Source of the DNA: Bacillota bacterium
GTDB taxonomy: Bacteria; Bacillota; Bacilli; Alicyclobacillales; SLC66
Length of the DNA stretch: 64,000 bases
Assembly (NCBI GenBank): GCA_021828865.1
Contig: JAJZCW010000009.1
Span: forward strand, 1-64,000
Direction: 5' to 3'
The position numbers and the translations under genes are program-made. Under the pieces are notes generated by a model. The model saw nothing but the letters and a program-made list of their open reading frames with translations. It was not told the DNA's origin and did not search any database. Shown piece after piece: positions 20,690 to 28,699 of this stretch (positions are counted from its first letter, which is position 1; the number at the start of each line of letters is the position of its first letter).

Positions 20690-21868
20690 TTATCTGGGTA
20701 CTTCGATGAGTACTGCATCGCCTTGTGCGGCTCCGCTGCAAATCGCCGCCACGCCAAGCCCTCCGCCGCGGCGCTTCAGTTCATAAATCAGTGTCGTTAA
20801 AATTCTCGCTCCGCTTGCGCCGATTGGATGGCCGAATGCTACGGCGCCACCGTTGACATTGACGATTTCCGGACTCATGCCGATCATCTGCATGCTAGTC
20901 AGCGCTACGGCGGCAAAGGCTTCGTTGATTTCAAAGAGCGCGATGTCCTTAGCGTCGACACCTGTCTTTTTGAATAGCTTCTGCATCGCAAGCCCCGGTG
21001 TGGTGGCGATGTACCTGGCTTCTGCTCCCGCTTCCGCATGACCGTGCAAGACGGCTAAGATCTCGCGGCCTTCGCGTTTGGCGCGTTCTTCACTCATGAT
21101 CACCAGCGCTCCTGCCCCGTCATTGACGCCAGGCGCGTTACCTGCGGTCACGGACCCTTGCGGATCAAAAACAGGCGGCAACTTGGCGAGTTTCTCTAAG
21201 CTAGTGTCACGGCGCGGTGCCTCGTCTTGTTCCACGACGACTTCGCCTTTTTTCGTTTTCACGGTGACCGGAACGATTTCCTCGTTCAGTCTGTCCGCCT
21301 CCATCGCTGCGATGGCCCGTTCATGGGAGCGAAGCGCCCACTCGTCCTGCGCCTCTCTCGATATGCCATATTCAGCCGCCACGGTCGAACCGTGCACCGC
21401 CATGTGAACCCCGTGAAAGGAGCACATGAGCCCGTCCCGGAGCATCAAATCCTGCACCTTACTATCGCCCATGCGCAGGCCAAAGCGAGCCCCTGCCACC
21501 GCATAAGGAGCATTGGACATGCTCTCCATGCCGCCTGCTACTGCCACTTCAATATCTCCCGCGCGAATCATCTGATCTGCCATGGTGACAGCGCGAAGTC
21601 CGGAGGCGCAGACTTTGTTAATGGTTTCTGTCGGCGTCTCCCAAGGGATTTCGGCGAGTCTTGCCGCTTGGCGCGATGGAATTTGACCTGCGCCCGCTTG
21701 TAGCACCATGCCCATGATCACTTCATCAATTTCGTCGGGACGAAGCCCGGCGCGTTCCATCGCAGCACGGATGACGGTACCACCCAAGTCCACGGCCTGT
21801 AGTGCGGATAACGCGCCGCCAAACTTTCCAAACGGCGTGCGCGCTGCGCTGACGATCACACTTTTCAT
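20690..21868 (-). CDS. acetyl-CoA acetyltransferase (thiolase)
   Basis: 392 residues from ATG 21868, eight bases behind GGGGTGA; an earlier ATG at 21880 is too close to the ribosome site. The acylated cysteine is in [13 protein letters not shown], the catalytic histidine in [17 protein letters not shown], and the second cysteine in [13 protein letters not shown] (usually CSGGGQG, so Gly-Gly is Ala-Ala here). It splits acetoacetyl-CoA to two acetyl-CoA or forms it. First gene of the thiolase-hbd-acd-acdA-meaB run; a perfect 16-base palindrome lies 28 bases upstream. Confidence 0.94.
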   Translation of the reverse strand: MKSVIVSAARTPFGKFGGALSALQAVDLGGTVIRAAMERAGLRPDEIDEVIMGMVLQAGAGQIPSRQAARLAEIPWETPTETINKVCASGLRAVTMADQMIRAGDIEVAVAGGMESMSNAPYAVAGARFGLRMGDSKVQDLMLRDGLMCSFHGVHMAVHGSTVAAEYGISREAQDEWALRSHERAIAAMEADRLNEEIVPVTVKTKKGEVVVEQDEAPRRDTSLEKLAKLPPVFDPQGSVTAGNAPGVNDGAGALVIMSEERAKREGREILAVLHGHAEAGAEARYIATTPGLAMQKLFKKTGVDAKDIALFEINEAFAAVALTSMQMIGMSPEIVNVNGGAVAFGHPIGASGARILTTLIYELKRRGGGLGVAAICSGAAQGDAVLIEVPR

Positions 21869-21895
21869 GTGACATTTCACCCCGTTTTCATTGTC

Positions 21896-21911
21896 GACCG
21901 AGCGTTCGGTC
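21896..21911. promoter_or_regulatory. TetR-type operator palindrome upstream of thiolase
   Basis: GACCGAGCGTTCGGTC has perfect 6-base arms around a 4-base centre. ACCGA...TCGGT palindromes are a common form of TetR-family operators, including regulators of acyl-CoA genes. Its place between the thiolase start and the divergent ATPase gene fits an operator. No TetR gene is in the window. Confidence 0.6.
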
Positions 21912-22095
21912 TGCTAACTACAGGTTAACACATTTTTGAGTGGTTCAACAGGGGGGATGAGAAATTCAGATTGCAACTGTATATCAAAGTGACATCACAC
22001 TAGTATCAAATAACACCGAGGTTTTGTTGAATTTATATTACATGAAATGTATTATAATATATAACAATATTCGTATTATTAGAGGGGTGCATCTT

Positions 22096-23223
22096 GTGGC
22101 TGTAGAATCTGCGTTCCCACGTGCCCGAGTAATTCCTTCTGATGATGTCATTGGAAGGCATGGTTTTTTAGAACATTTGGAAGAACGACTCTACTTTGGA
22201 GACAGCATTATGTTGGCAGGTCCAAGGCGTATTGGCAAAACGAGCATCGCCAATGAAGCGCTTCGTCAATTACAAAAACGGGGGTGCCTTACTCTTCAAC
22301 TGGACTTACTGCACATCGTAAGTATCGAAAATTTTGCAATTCAGGTGTACAAACAGATCGCCTCGTTGCATACCGGAAAACTGCAATCGGCCTTTCACTC
22401 ATTACGTGATATAGTTATTTGGCTGAGTAGATCAGAGTGGAGTCTCGAATACGGCGATTTTCGTTTCAATACCAAATTACCAGGGGATTCAACGGTTGAA
22501 CCATTGGAGGCACTTGAGAATGCGTTTGAACTAGTCGAGAAAGTGGCAAAAAAAAGGGACAAACGACTGGTTTTTTTACTAGATGAATTCCAAGAAGTGG
22601 AACGCATTGGTGGATCTTCTTTATTAAATGCGCTTCGTACTGTGTTCCAGCATCAAGAAAACACCACCTACTTATTTTTAGGCAGTGAACCATCGCTGAT
22701 GAAAACCATTTTCGCAGACCGTCGAAGAGCATTTTATTCCTTTGCCACCATGCTTCATCTCCCGGCAATTGAAGTGGACGAATGGGAAACCTATACGCTC
22801 AAAAAACTGCAAAAATTTAATATGACCATGGATGCACAAGCGATTCATGTCGTTTTCGACATTACGGGTGGCCATCCGCATGGTATGATGGCTGCGCTTT
22901 TAAATGCTTTTTTGATAGTTAAGCAGGAAAATCAACCTATCATCAACCCGTCTACCGTTGAAATGGCGGTAGTTCAGACATTAGAACAATTTGACCCGAT
23001 TTACGAAGAATTATGGAAACACATTTTGCCTATTTCTAAAGCTGACCAGATTTTAATTGCCATCGCTTTCGATGAACCACCTTATCGCGGACAAACACCA
23101 ACATATGTGAAAAGAGCCATTGATTTTTTGATAAAAAACTCAATCATCTATCGGTCCTCACGTGGACGTTATCAATTTGTCGAGCCGTTGTTTAAGCGAT
23201 GGATTATCGAGAAGAATGGTTGA
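22096..23223 (+). CDS. AAA/STAND-type ATP-binding protein
   Basis: 375 residues from GTG 22096, six bases behind GAGGGGTG. The protein resembles the archaeal-type ATPases: an opening DVIGRHGFLEHLEERL, Walker A AGPRRIGKTSIANEAL, Walker B LVFLLDEFQEVERI, a sensor-like TYLFLGSEPSLM, and a C-terminal winged-helix-like stretch (YVKRAIDFLIKNSIIYRS, YQFVEPLFKRWI). Function is unknown; such proteins are often mobile. It is the only plus-strand gene in the first 39 kb, its base composition is clearly more A+T rich than its neighbours, and it separates fadF from the acyl-CoA genes. I infer recent acquisition. Confidence 0.8.
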   Translation: MAVESAFPRARVIPSDDVIGRHGFLEHLEERLYFGDSIMLAGPRRIGKTSIANEALRQLQKRGCLTLQLDLLHIVSIENFAIQVYKQIASLHTGKLQSAFHSLRDIVIWLSRSEWSLEYGDFRFNTKLPGDSTVEPLEALENAFELVEKVAKKRDKRLVFLLDEFQEVERIGGSSLLNALRTVFQHQENTTYLFLGSEPSLMKTIFADRRRAFYSFATMLHLPAIEVDEWETYTLKKLQKFNMTMDAQAIHVVFDITGGHPHGMMAALLNAFLIVKQENQPIINPSTVEMAVVQTLEQFDPIYEELWKHILPISKADQILIAIAFDEPPYRGQTPTYVKRAIDFLIKNSIIYRSSRGRYQFVEPLFKRWIIEKNG

Positions 23224-23231
23224 AGTTAAGC

Positions 23232-23272
23232 AAAAACCGGCGCAGGATGGGCACTCCCCAACCTACGCCGGT
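23232..23272. terminator. terminator between ATPase and fadF
   Basis: ACCGGCG (23236-23242) pairs with CGCCGGT (23266-23272), with further AGG/CCT and GGG/CCC pairing inside. On the minus strand it is followed by a T5 run (23232-23236) and so ends fadF; on the plus strand it may also stop the ATPase transcript. Confidence 0.75.
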
Positions 23273-23289
23273 ATTGATATTACTAAGAG

Positions 23290-25281
23290 TTAAATTGCCT
23301 GAAGCAACAGTTCCGCCACATCGAAAGTCGCCACGTCATCCTCGACACCCTTCGCTTTCGTGCCATCAATCAGCATCGTCATGCAATACGGGCAGGCCGT
23401 TGCAATCGTCGTTGCCCCTGTTGAGAGCGCCTGTTCCGTGCGAAGTACGTTGATCCGCTGTTTCCCGGTCTCCTCCTTGAACATCGAACCGCCACCAGCT
23501 CCGCAACACATACTCTTATTGCGACTGCGATCCATTTCGACGAGTGTTAGTCCCGGGATGTGCTCCAGGATGTAGCGTGGTGCATCATAAATGTCATTGT
23601 AGCGCCCAAGATAGCAGGAGTCGTGATACGTCACCGTGCGCTCCACAGACTTTGTAGGCTTAATTTTGCCTTCATCGATCAACTTCGCTAAAAATTCTGT
23701 GTGGTGAATGACTTCCGCTTCAAATCCGAAGTCTGGATACTCTTTCTTGAAATTATTGAATGCGTGCGGATCGGTGGTGATGATTTTTTTCACCCCGTAT
23801 TCCTTAAACATCTCCACATTCTTCTCCACTAACTCCTGATACAAAAACTCATTGCCAAGCCGCCGTGCGGTATCGCCATCGCTTTCTTCTTCTGTGCCAA
23901 GCACGGCAAAATCAATGCCCGCCTGATTCAAGAGTTGCACAAAGGACCTTGCGATTTTTTGGTTGCGCACATCAAAAGAAGCGGCAGACCCCACGTAATA
24001 GAGGTATTCGACCTTGCCTTCTACCTCTGCCATGGTCTTCACGTCAAGCCCTTCCGCCCACTCCATGCGGGCAGAGCGTGGGCGACCCCATTCGTTCGAT
24101 TGGCGTTCCAAGTTAGTGAATGCGCGGTTTACTTCGCCAGATGCCTTGCCTTCTGTCAACACCAGGTTACGGCGCATGTCGATAATGAGACTAACGTGTT
24201 CATTCCAAACTGGGCACGCTTCCTCACAGGCGCGGCAGGTCGTACAAGCCCAAATTTCATCTTCTGTATACACTTCGCCAACAAGCGAGGGAATGTCGAC
24301 TTCCTCTAACCCTTCCGCACCAGCTGCCATCGCGAGCTTATGCTGTTGGACAAGACTTGGCCCCACCTCCACCAGCTGTTCTTTCATCTTCAAAATCAGG
24401 TACTTTGGCGAAAGGTCTTTCCCAGTCAAAGTCGCCGGACAACTGACGTGACAGCGGCCACACTCTGTGCAGGCATAACCGTCCATCAATTGTTTCCAGG
24501 TAAACTGCGTCACTTTGGCCACGCCAAATTCTTCAACTGTTTCATCTGACAGATCGAGTTTGCGAATTTTCCCTACTGGTCCAAGATTGCGATAATAAGA
24601 ATTGACCATCGCGCCGATCATGTGCAGGTGTTTTGATCGAGGAATGATCACAAGAAAGCCAAAGATCGATAGCGTATGCGCCCAGAACAACACTTGTATC
24701 CATGCCCCCGCTACAGCAGGACTGACACCTTGGAAAATGTGTCCAAACATGTTGGACATTGGCGCTGCCATTCCCGGCATGACACCTGTGCGAGCAGCAT
24801 CAAGTCCCCCAACGAGGAAAATCGTCGTGACAATCACAAAGATCAAAAACAATATAAATCCGGCTTCAAACTTTGGCTCAATACGCATGGGACGGATAAT
24901 GTAGCGGCGAATCAGCGCCACCACCACTGCAACCATGACAAACACAGCGGCCCATTCCTGGATAAACGTGAACCAAGGTGCCGTAAATCCCGGAATATGC
25001 GAACCGGACATACCAAAATAGAAGAAATCCAGCTCCCCAAAGGCCAGGACAATAAAGCCCCAGAAGATAAAGAAGTGTCCGATGCCTGCGGGTTCCGCCA
25101 ACACCTTGGCCTGTCCAAGGACATACTTGGCAAAACTTTTGGCTCGCAGGTTCTTCGGTTCACTGCGATCTTCCGGTTGCCCCAACTTTAAATATTGAAA
25201 ACGACTATATAAACCTGAAATGAATCCAAACAACGCCGCGATCGCCAATATGGGAAAGGCGATGATATTTAAAACGCTCAC
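23290..25281 (-). CDS. fadF: membrane Fe-S oxidoreductase, ETF:menaquinone oxidoreductase type
   Basis: 663 residues. Five membrane helices fill residues 1-220 (NarI/heme b-like domain with conserved histidines). Two [4Fe-4S] motifs follow: Cys271, 274, 277, 281 and Cys346, 349, 352, 356. Two CCG-type domains form the C-terminus; the second has YHDSCYLGRYN and MCCGAGGG, while in the first the usual cysteines are missing (GSAASFDVRNQ, ESDGDTARRLGN). This is the architecture of FadF/YwjF and EtfD, which pass electrons from acyl-CoA dehydrogenases through ETF to menaquinone. The GTG at 25281 is preceded by GGAGTGGAG. A FadR-like box lies 73 bases upstream. B. subtilis has fadF-acdA-rpoE together; here an ATPase gene and thiolase/hbd/acd lie between. 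Confidence 0.9.
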   Translation of the reverse strand: MSVLNIIAFPILAIAALFGFISGLYSRFQYLKLGQPEDRSEPKNLRAKSFAKYVLGQAKVLAEPAGIGHFFIFWGFIVLAFGELDFFYFGMSGSHIPGFTAPWFTFIQEWAAVFVMVAVVVALIRRYIIRPMRIEPKFEAGFILFLIFVIVTTIFLVGGLDAARTGVMPGMAAPMSNMFGHIFQGVSPAVAGAWIQVLFWAHTLSIFGFLVIIPRSKHLHMIGAMVNSYYRNLGPVGKIRKLDLSDETVEEFGVAKVTQFTWKQLMDGYACTECGRCHVSCPATLTGKDLSPKYLILKMKEQLVEVGPSLVQQHKLAMAAGAEGLEEVDIPSLVGEVYTEDEIWACTTCRACEEACPVWNEHVSLIIDMRRNLVLTEGKASGEVNRAFTNLERQSNEWGRPRSARMEWAEGLDVKTMAEVEGKVEYLYYVGSAASFDVRNQKIARSFVQLLNQAGIDFAVLGTEEESDGDTARRLGNEFLYQELVEKNVEMFKEYGVKKIITTDPHAFNNFKKEYPDFGFEAEVIHHTEFLAKLIDEGKIKPTKSVERTVTYHDSCYLGRYNDIYDAPRYILEHIPGLTLVEMDRSRNKSMCCGAGGGSMFKEETGKQRINVLRTEQALSTGATTIATACPYCMTMLIDGTKAKGVEDDVATFDVAELLLQAI

Positions 25282-25353
25282 GCGGTCTCCACTCCCTCAC
25301 ATTGATGTGGCACCTATCTATATTACCACGACTTATCATACCACCAACAGCAA

Positions 25354-25371
25354 TGAGTGACTAGCCATTCA
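25354..25371. promoter_or_regulatory. FadR-like operator upstream of fadF
   Basis: TGAGTGACTAGCCATTCA agrees at all but two defined positions with the B. subtilis FadR (TetR family) box TGAATGANTANTCATTCA as I recall it. It lies between the end of the glutaredoxin gene and fadF. FadR controls the fadF operon in B. subtilis, so the place is right. No fadR is in the window. Confidence 0.55.
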
Positions 25372-25614
25372 TTATTCATTTTCCTGGAAATTCGCGATGG
25401 CACGTAAAATCGCTTCCGGTTGCCAACCGATGATGAGAGATTGACCCACCACAAAAGCGGGAAGCATCGTCACCTGCCATTCCCTGATTTCCTCAGCAGC
25501 GCCTGGAGTTCCATAGATATCTCGGACTTCATGAGGGATTTTCAGCCGGGCCAGCCATGCACGGGCAGCCTGACATCGCCGTCAAGCCGTTTGCGAATAC
25601 ATGATGACCTTCAT
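25372..25614 (-). CDS. glutaredoxin-like protein with in-frame UGA at active site, probable selenoprotein
   Basis: 80 residues if UGA (25584-25582) is read as selenocysteine at position 11. The ATG at 25614 has GGGAGGG six bases ahead. Read through, the active site is Q-T-A-U-R-R-C, a UxxC in place of the usual CxxC. The rest fits a small glutaredoxin/NrdH: AARAWLARLKIPHEV, the cis-proline strand VTMLPAFVVGQSLIIGW, and QPEAILRAI at the end. The frame is otherwise open to TAA at 25372. A simple nonsense mutation is the alternative, but UGA falling exactly on the catalytic cysteine with a good ribosome site favours Sec. A SECIS stem just after the UGA is not certain; a short TGC-CCGT-GCA hairpin starts about 20 bases on. 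Confidence 0.72.
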
Positions 25615-25683
25615 GATCATCCCTCCCGTTCTTAGCTTCGGTTTCTTTTGACAATTTCATGAACGATGTTCTTTGGTGAAATA

Positions 25684-25902
25684 TTATTGATGCTCATAGA
25701 AATACTCAAGACTAACCTGCAACTGTTCTTTCAGTATCCTTCGAAATAACGCCTTGCCAATCTCTCCAGTCCCTTTTGAAACTTTCGTTAGTTTTAATTC
25801 TCCTGTAGCTGTTCGCTTGCGGTAAAAATAGTGGTCAGTATCCTTGTAAAGCTCCCATCCGTCTCTTTCGCAAAATCGTTTTAAATCCCTCCAGCTAGGC
25901 AT
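25684..25902 (-). CDS. HicA-like toxin
   Basis: 72 residues. The dsRBD-like HicA pattern is visible: RDLKRFCERDGWELYKDTDH with the catalytic-type histidine, a beta hairpin YFYRKRTATGELKLTKV, and the ending GKALFRRILKEQLQVSLEYF, which corresponds to the GTLRSILKQ region of HicA. HicA toxins are ribosome-independent mRNA interferases. The gene overlaps the upstream antitoxin by 8 bases, the usual coupling. Sequence similarity is moderate, so the family call is likely but not sure. Confidence 0.65.
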   Translation of the reverse strand: MPSWRDLKRFCERDGWELYKDTDHYFYRKRTATGELKLTKVSKGTGEIGKALFRRILKEQLQVSLEYFYEHQ

Positions 25903-26308
25903 TGATTAACCCTTTTACGCCCTCCAAATCAGCCTGTGCAAGTACAGCCAACACATACGGAAGATGCGCTTTGCGATTCGTTGAGTGATAGTACATCGAG
26001 AAATTATCCATGTAATCTCTTGCGTATTCCACCAATTCTTTTGCCATTATTACCCTTAATTCATCAACTGATTTTGCATTTTCAACGATGTCAATTTGTT
26101 CTAATGAACCAGAAAAGGTGCCATCGTCTTCCTGTTCGTACTCCATGTTAAAGCGATAGGTCGATAAAATCATTTGTAAATGTTCAAGGGAAAGTGCAGC
26201 TAAATAATCATGATTGCGTCGAACAAATGAGGGTTTTGAATGTATGACGCCATCAATAAACTCGCTCCAGTTCTTCCTCACATCCGTTGCATTAATTACT
26301 TCTTGCAT
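25895..26308 (-). CDS. antitoxin with Phd/YefM-like and HicB-like parts
   Basis: 137 residues from ATG 26308, six bases behind GGAGGAGGG. The first 50 residues look like a Phd/YefM DNA-binding part (VINATDVRKNWSEFIDGVI, SFVRRNHDYLAALSLEHL). The middle (EQEDDGTFSGSLEQIDIVENAKSVDEL, split here only for description) resembles the HicB partial RNase-H fold, and ARDYMDNFSMYY is helical. The order antitoxin-toxin with overlap fits a type II system. It sits between kamE and the glutaredoxin gene on the same strand, interrupting a metabolic cluster, so it may be an insertion. Confidence 0.65.
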   Translation of the reverse strand: MQEVINATDVRKNWSEFIDGVIHSKPSFVRRNHDYLAALSLEHLQMILSTYRFNMEYEQEDDGTFSGSLEQIDIVENAKSVDELRVIMAKELVEYARDYMDNFSMYYHSTNRKAHLPYVLAVLAQADLEGVKGLINA

Positions 26309-26365
26309 CATCATCCCTCCTCCCCCCACATTACTAAAATACGCATATAATGTACATAGCGTACG

Positions 26366-27115
26366 TTAAAATTTTGAGGTCTGCCTTTTTACCATTTCAT
26401 GAACAATAAACGAAGCGACATCCGGTGCCAGCGTTCCTGAACCAAATCCTGCATCATACCCCAGTTCAAGCGCCACCTCGTGATTCAATCGCGGACCACC
26501 GCAAATCACGACTAACCGTTGCCTTAACCCTTCTGCCTCTAGCATATCCACAAGTTCTGTCAAATTGGGGAGGTGCACGTCTTTTTGCGTCACCACTTGC
26601 GACACCAGTATCGCATCAGCATTCACTTCTTTTGCCTTACGGATCAGCGCCGCATTGCTCACTTGGCTCCCCATATTATACGCATCGATTTCCGGATAAC
26701 GCTCCAGTCCATATTCCCCTGCATATCCCTTCATGTTCATGATCGCATCAATCCCCACCGTATGCGCATCTGTTCCGGTGCAGGCCCCAACGACGACCAC
26801 TTTACGGCCAATGTGATCCTTTATAAACTGGTTGATCTCATAAAAATCCATCACTGGGCTTTCCACTTTCGGTACCTTGATCGTCGTAAAATCGATCGCG
26901 TGCGTGGCTTTCGCGTAGAGGACAAAAAACGTCATCTCTTCACCCAAGTCCATCGCGTGCACCACCTGGGGCTCCAGCAACCCAAGCTTCGCCACATATT
27001 GCCTGGCCGCTTCTTTGGCTTCCTCACCATAAGGAACGGGCAGCGAGAAGCTCATCTGTACTTTTCCATCATCCCAAGTGTCCCCATAGGGGCGAATGTG
27101 CCTTAAGTCATTCAC
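26366..27115 (-). CDS. kamE: lysine 5,6-aminomutase beta subunit
   Basis: 249 residues. The B12-binding motif DxHxxG is Asp116-His118-Gly121 (CTGTDAHTVGIDAIMNMKG); Lys129 just after is a candidate PLP lysine. The rest is a Rossmann cobalamin domain ending CGGPRLNHEVALELGYDAGFG. With KamD it moves the 6-amino group of L-beta-lysine or D-lysine to C5 using adenosylcobalamin and PLP. The GTG start at 27115 overlaps the kamD stop by four bases (GTGA), so the subunits are coupled. It is the last kam gene of the operon. Confidence 0.95.
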   Translation of the reverse strand: MNDLRHIRPYGDTWDDGKVQMSFSLPVPYGEEAKEAARQYVAKLGLLEPQVVHAMDLGEEMTFFVLYAKATHAIDFTTIKVPKVESPVMDFYEINQFIKDHIGRKVVVVGACTGTDAHTVGIDAIMNMKGYAGEYGLERYPEIDAYNMGSQVSNAALIRKAKEVNADAILVSQVVTQKDVHLPNLTELVDMLEAEGLRQRLVVICGGPRLNHEVALELGYDAGFGSGTLAPDVASFIVHEMVKRQTSKF

Positions 27116-28698
27116 CTTGCGCTCACCTCTTTTCCCATATCGAGCCCCAGACGGCGGTAAAGCGCTTCTTCGATCGGGTTATAATAATCTGGTGCGCGAA
27201 GGACGACCCCGTCTCGTCCTTTTCCCCCATCCGGCGTGCGCTTCACATCCGCAAACATGCCCTCAGACAAGGATTGGAAAAGCCCTTTATCGACCATTTC
27301 CTGCAACAGTGCGGACGCCTCATCCACTACCTGATGAGCCCGTTTCACCATTTGGCCGTCCTGCTTGAATTCGATCTCATCTTGCAAGTGACGGGCGTTG
27401 TTAAAAATGTACCTTGCCGATTCAATCGCCAATTGGCGATCGTGTATGAGCGGCGTATGGATGGCTTCCGTCATCATGCCAAGTAACTGAATGCCTTGCC
27501 CCGTCGCAATGCCAATCAGATTAAAAAGCGCATCCTGCACGTGCCCACGGAAGATATTCCCCGTCATGTGTTTGGTGGGCGGCATGTATTTGAGCGGCGC
27601 ATTCGGAAAAATCTCCCGCGCCATTTGCGCCTGTGCCCATTCCCATAACAATCCGTCCTCGATCGCAGGATTCATTTCAAAAGCATGGCCCAGTCCCATT
27701 TGCTCTTCCGGCAGTCCCGAGCGTTTTGCGAGTTGTTCATTGATGAGTTGCGAAGCGAGGACTGTATGCGCCGCCTCCACCGCATCGGCGGTCGTCAGGT
27801 AATTGTCTTCCCCGGTGTTGATGATGATACCGGCATAGGCGTTGATCATCCGACTAAAATGCTGGTCGATCAGCGTCCGCTGCATGTTGATGTCACGAAA
27901 TAAAATACCGTAGAGCGCGTCATTTAACATCACGTCGAGCCGTTCCATCGCGCCCATCGCCGCAATCTCCGGCATACAAAGCCCTGAGGCGTAGTTGCAA
28001 AGGCGAATATAGCGCCCCACCTCTTCTCCCACCTCGTCGAGCGCCGCGCGCATGATGCGGAAGTTTTCCTGCGTAGCATACGTGCCGCCAAATCCTTCTG
28101 TCGTGGCACCATATGGCACATAATCAAGAAGACTCTGACCGGTCGTACGAATCACTGCGATAATGTCAGCACCCTGTCTGGCCGCCGCTTTTGCCTGAAT
28201 GATATCCTCGTAAATATTGCCTGTTGCCACAATCACATAGACATACGGTTGTGGGCCTTCGCCAAGTTGCTGCAAGTAAGTTTCCCGCGCTTGGCGACTA
28301 TTTTTGATGCGATCCAGCGCCCTTTCCGCCTCTAGCGCACCGCGCTCAAGAAGTGATTCCACCTCGAATGCCGGCAATGAAAAAAGGTCGAGTTCGCCCT
28401 CTGCCACTTTTTCCCCTAGTTTCTGTAGGGAAAGTCCTGTTTGTAACATCCCGTTTATTACTAAACGACTGACACCGCCTGAAAGTTGGCCGTTTCGTAG
28501 CACTTGATCCACGAGGACGTTTGCAAGCGGAATCCCTTCTTCGTCTACGCCGTCTAACCCCATTAAGCGAAGGACGGTCCGTTCTATCGCCACTGTGGTT
28601 TTGTCGAGAATAAAATTCATCACATCATCCGCAATTTGTCCTGCCAGCGCTCGCGCTTCAGCGATCTGGCGCTCGTCTAGCCCAAGTTTGCTTTGCAT
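27112..28698 (-). CDS. kamD: lysine 5,6-aminomutase alpha subunit
   Basis: 528 residues from ATG 28698 (TAGGTGA upstream); a GTG three codons earlier overlaps kamC. It is the large subunit with the TIM barrel of the adenosylcobalamin- and PLP-dependent aminomutase. Recognisable segments are VYVIVATGNIYEDIIQAKAA, GADIIAVIRTTGQSLLDYVP, GATTEGFGGTYATQENFRI, KYMPPTKHMTGNIFRGH and QLLGMMTEAIHTPLIHDR. Product 3,5-diaminohexanoate is the substrate of Kdd (32649-33674). Length and neighbours agree with the clostridial enzyme. Confidence 0.95.
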   Translation of the reverse strand: MQSKLGLDERQIAEARALAGQIADDVMNFILDKTTVAIERTVLRLMGLDGVDEEGIPLANVLVDQVLRNGQLSGGVSRLVINGMLQTGLSLQKLGEKVAEGELDLFSLPAFEVESLLERGALEAERALDRIKNSRQARETYLQQLGEGPQPYVYVIVATGNIYEDIIQAKAAARQGADIIAVIRTTGQSLLDYVPYGATTEGFGGTYATQENFRIMRAALDEVGEEVGRYIRLCNYASGLCMPEIAAMGAMERLDVMLNDALYGILFRDINMQRTLIDQHFSRMINAYAGIIINTGEDNYLTTADAVEAAHTVLASQLINEQLAKRSGLPEEQMGLGHAFEMNPAIEDGLLWEWAQAQMAREIFPNAPLKYMPPTKHMTGNIFRGHVQDALFNLIGIATGQGIQLLGMMTEAIHTPLIHDRQLAIESARYIFNNARHLQDEIEFKQDGQMVKRAHQVVDEASALLQEMVDKGLFQSLSEGMFADVKRTPDGGKGRDGVVLRAPDYYNPIEEALYRRLGLDMGKEVSAR

Positions 28699-28699
28699 C

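Noticed and set aside
25372-25614. Plain nonsense-mutated glutaredoxin pseudogene
   Set aside because: Not excluded, but less likely: the only disruption is UGA at the catalytic cysteine, with start, ribosome site and the rest intact.
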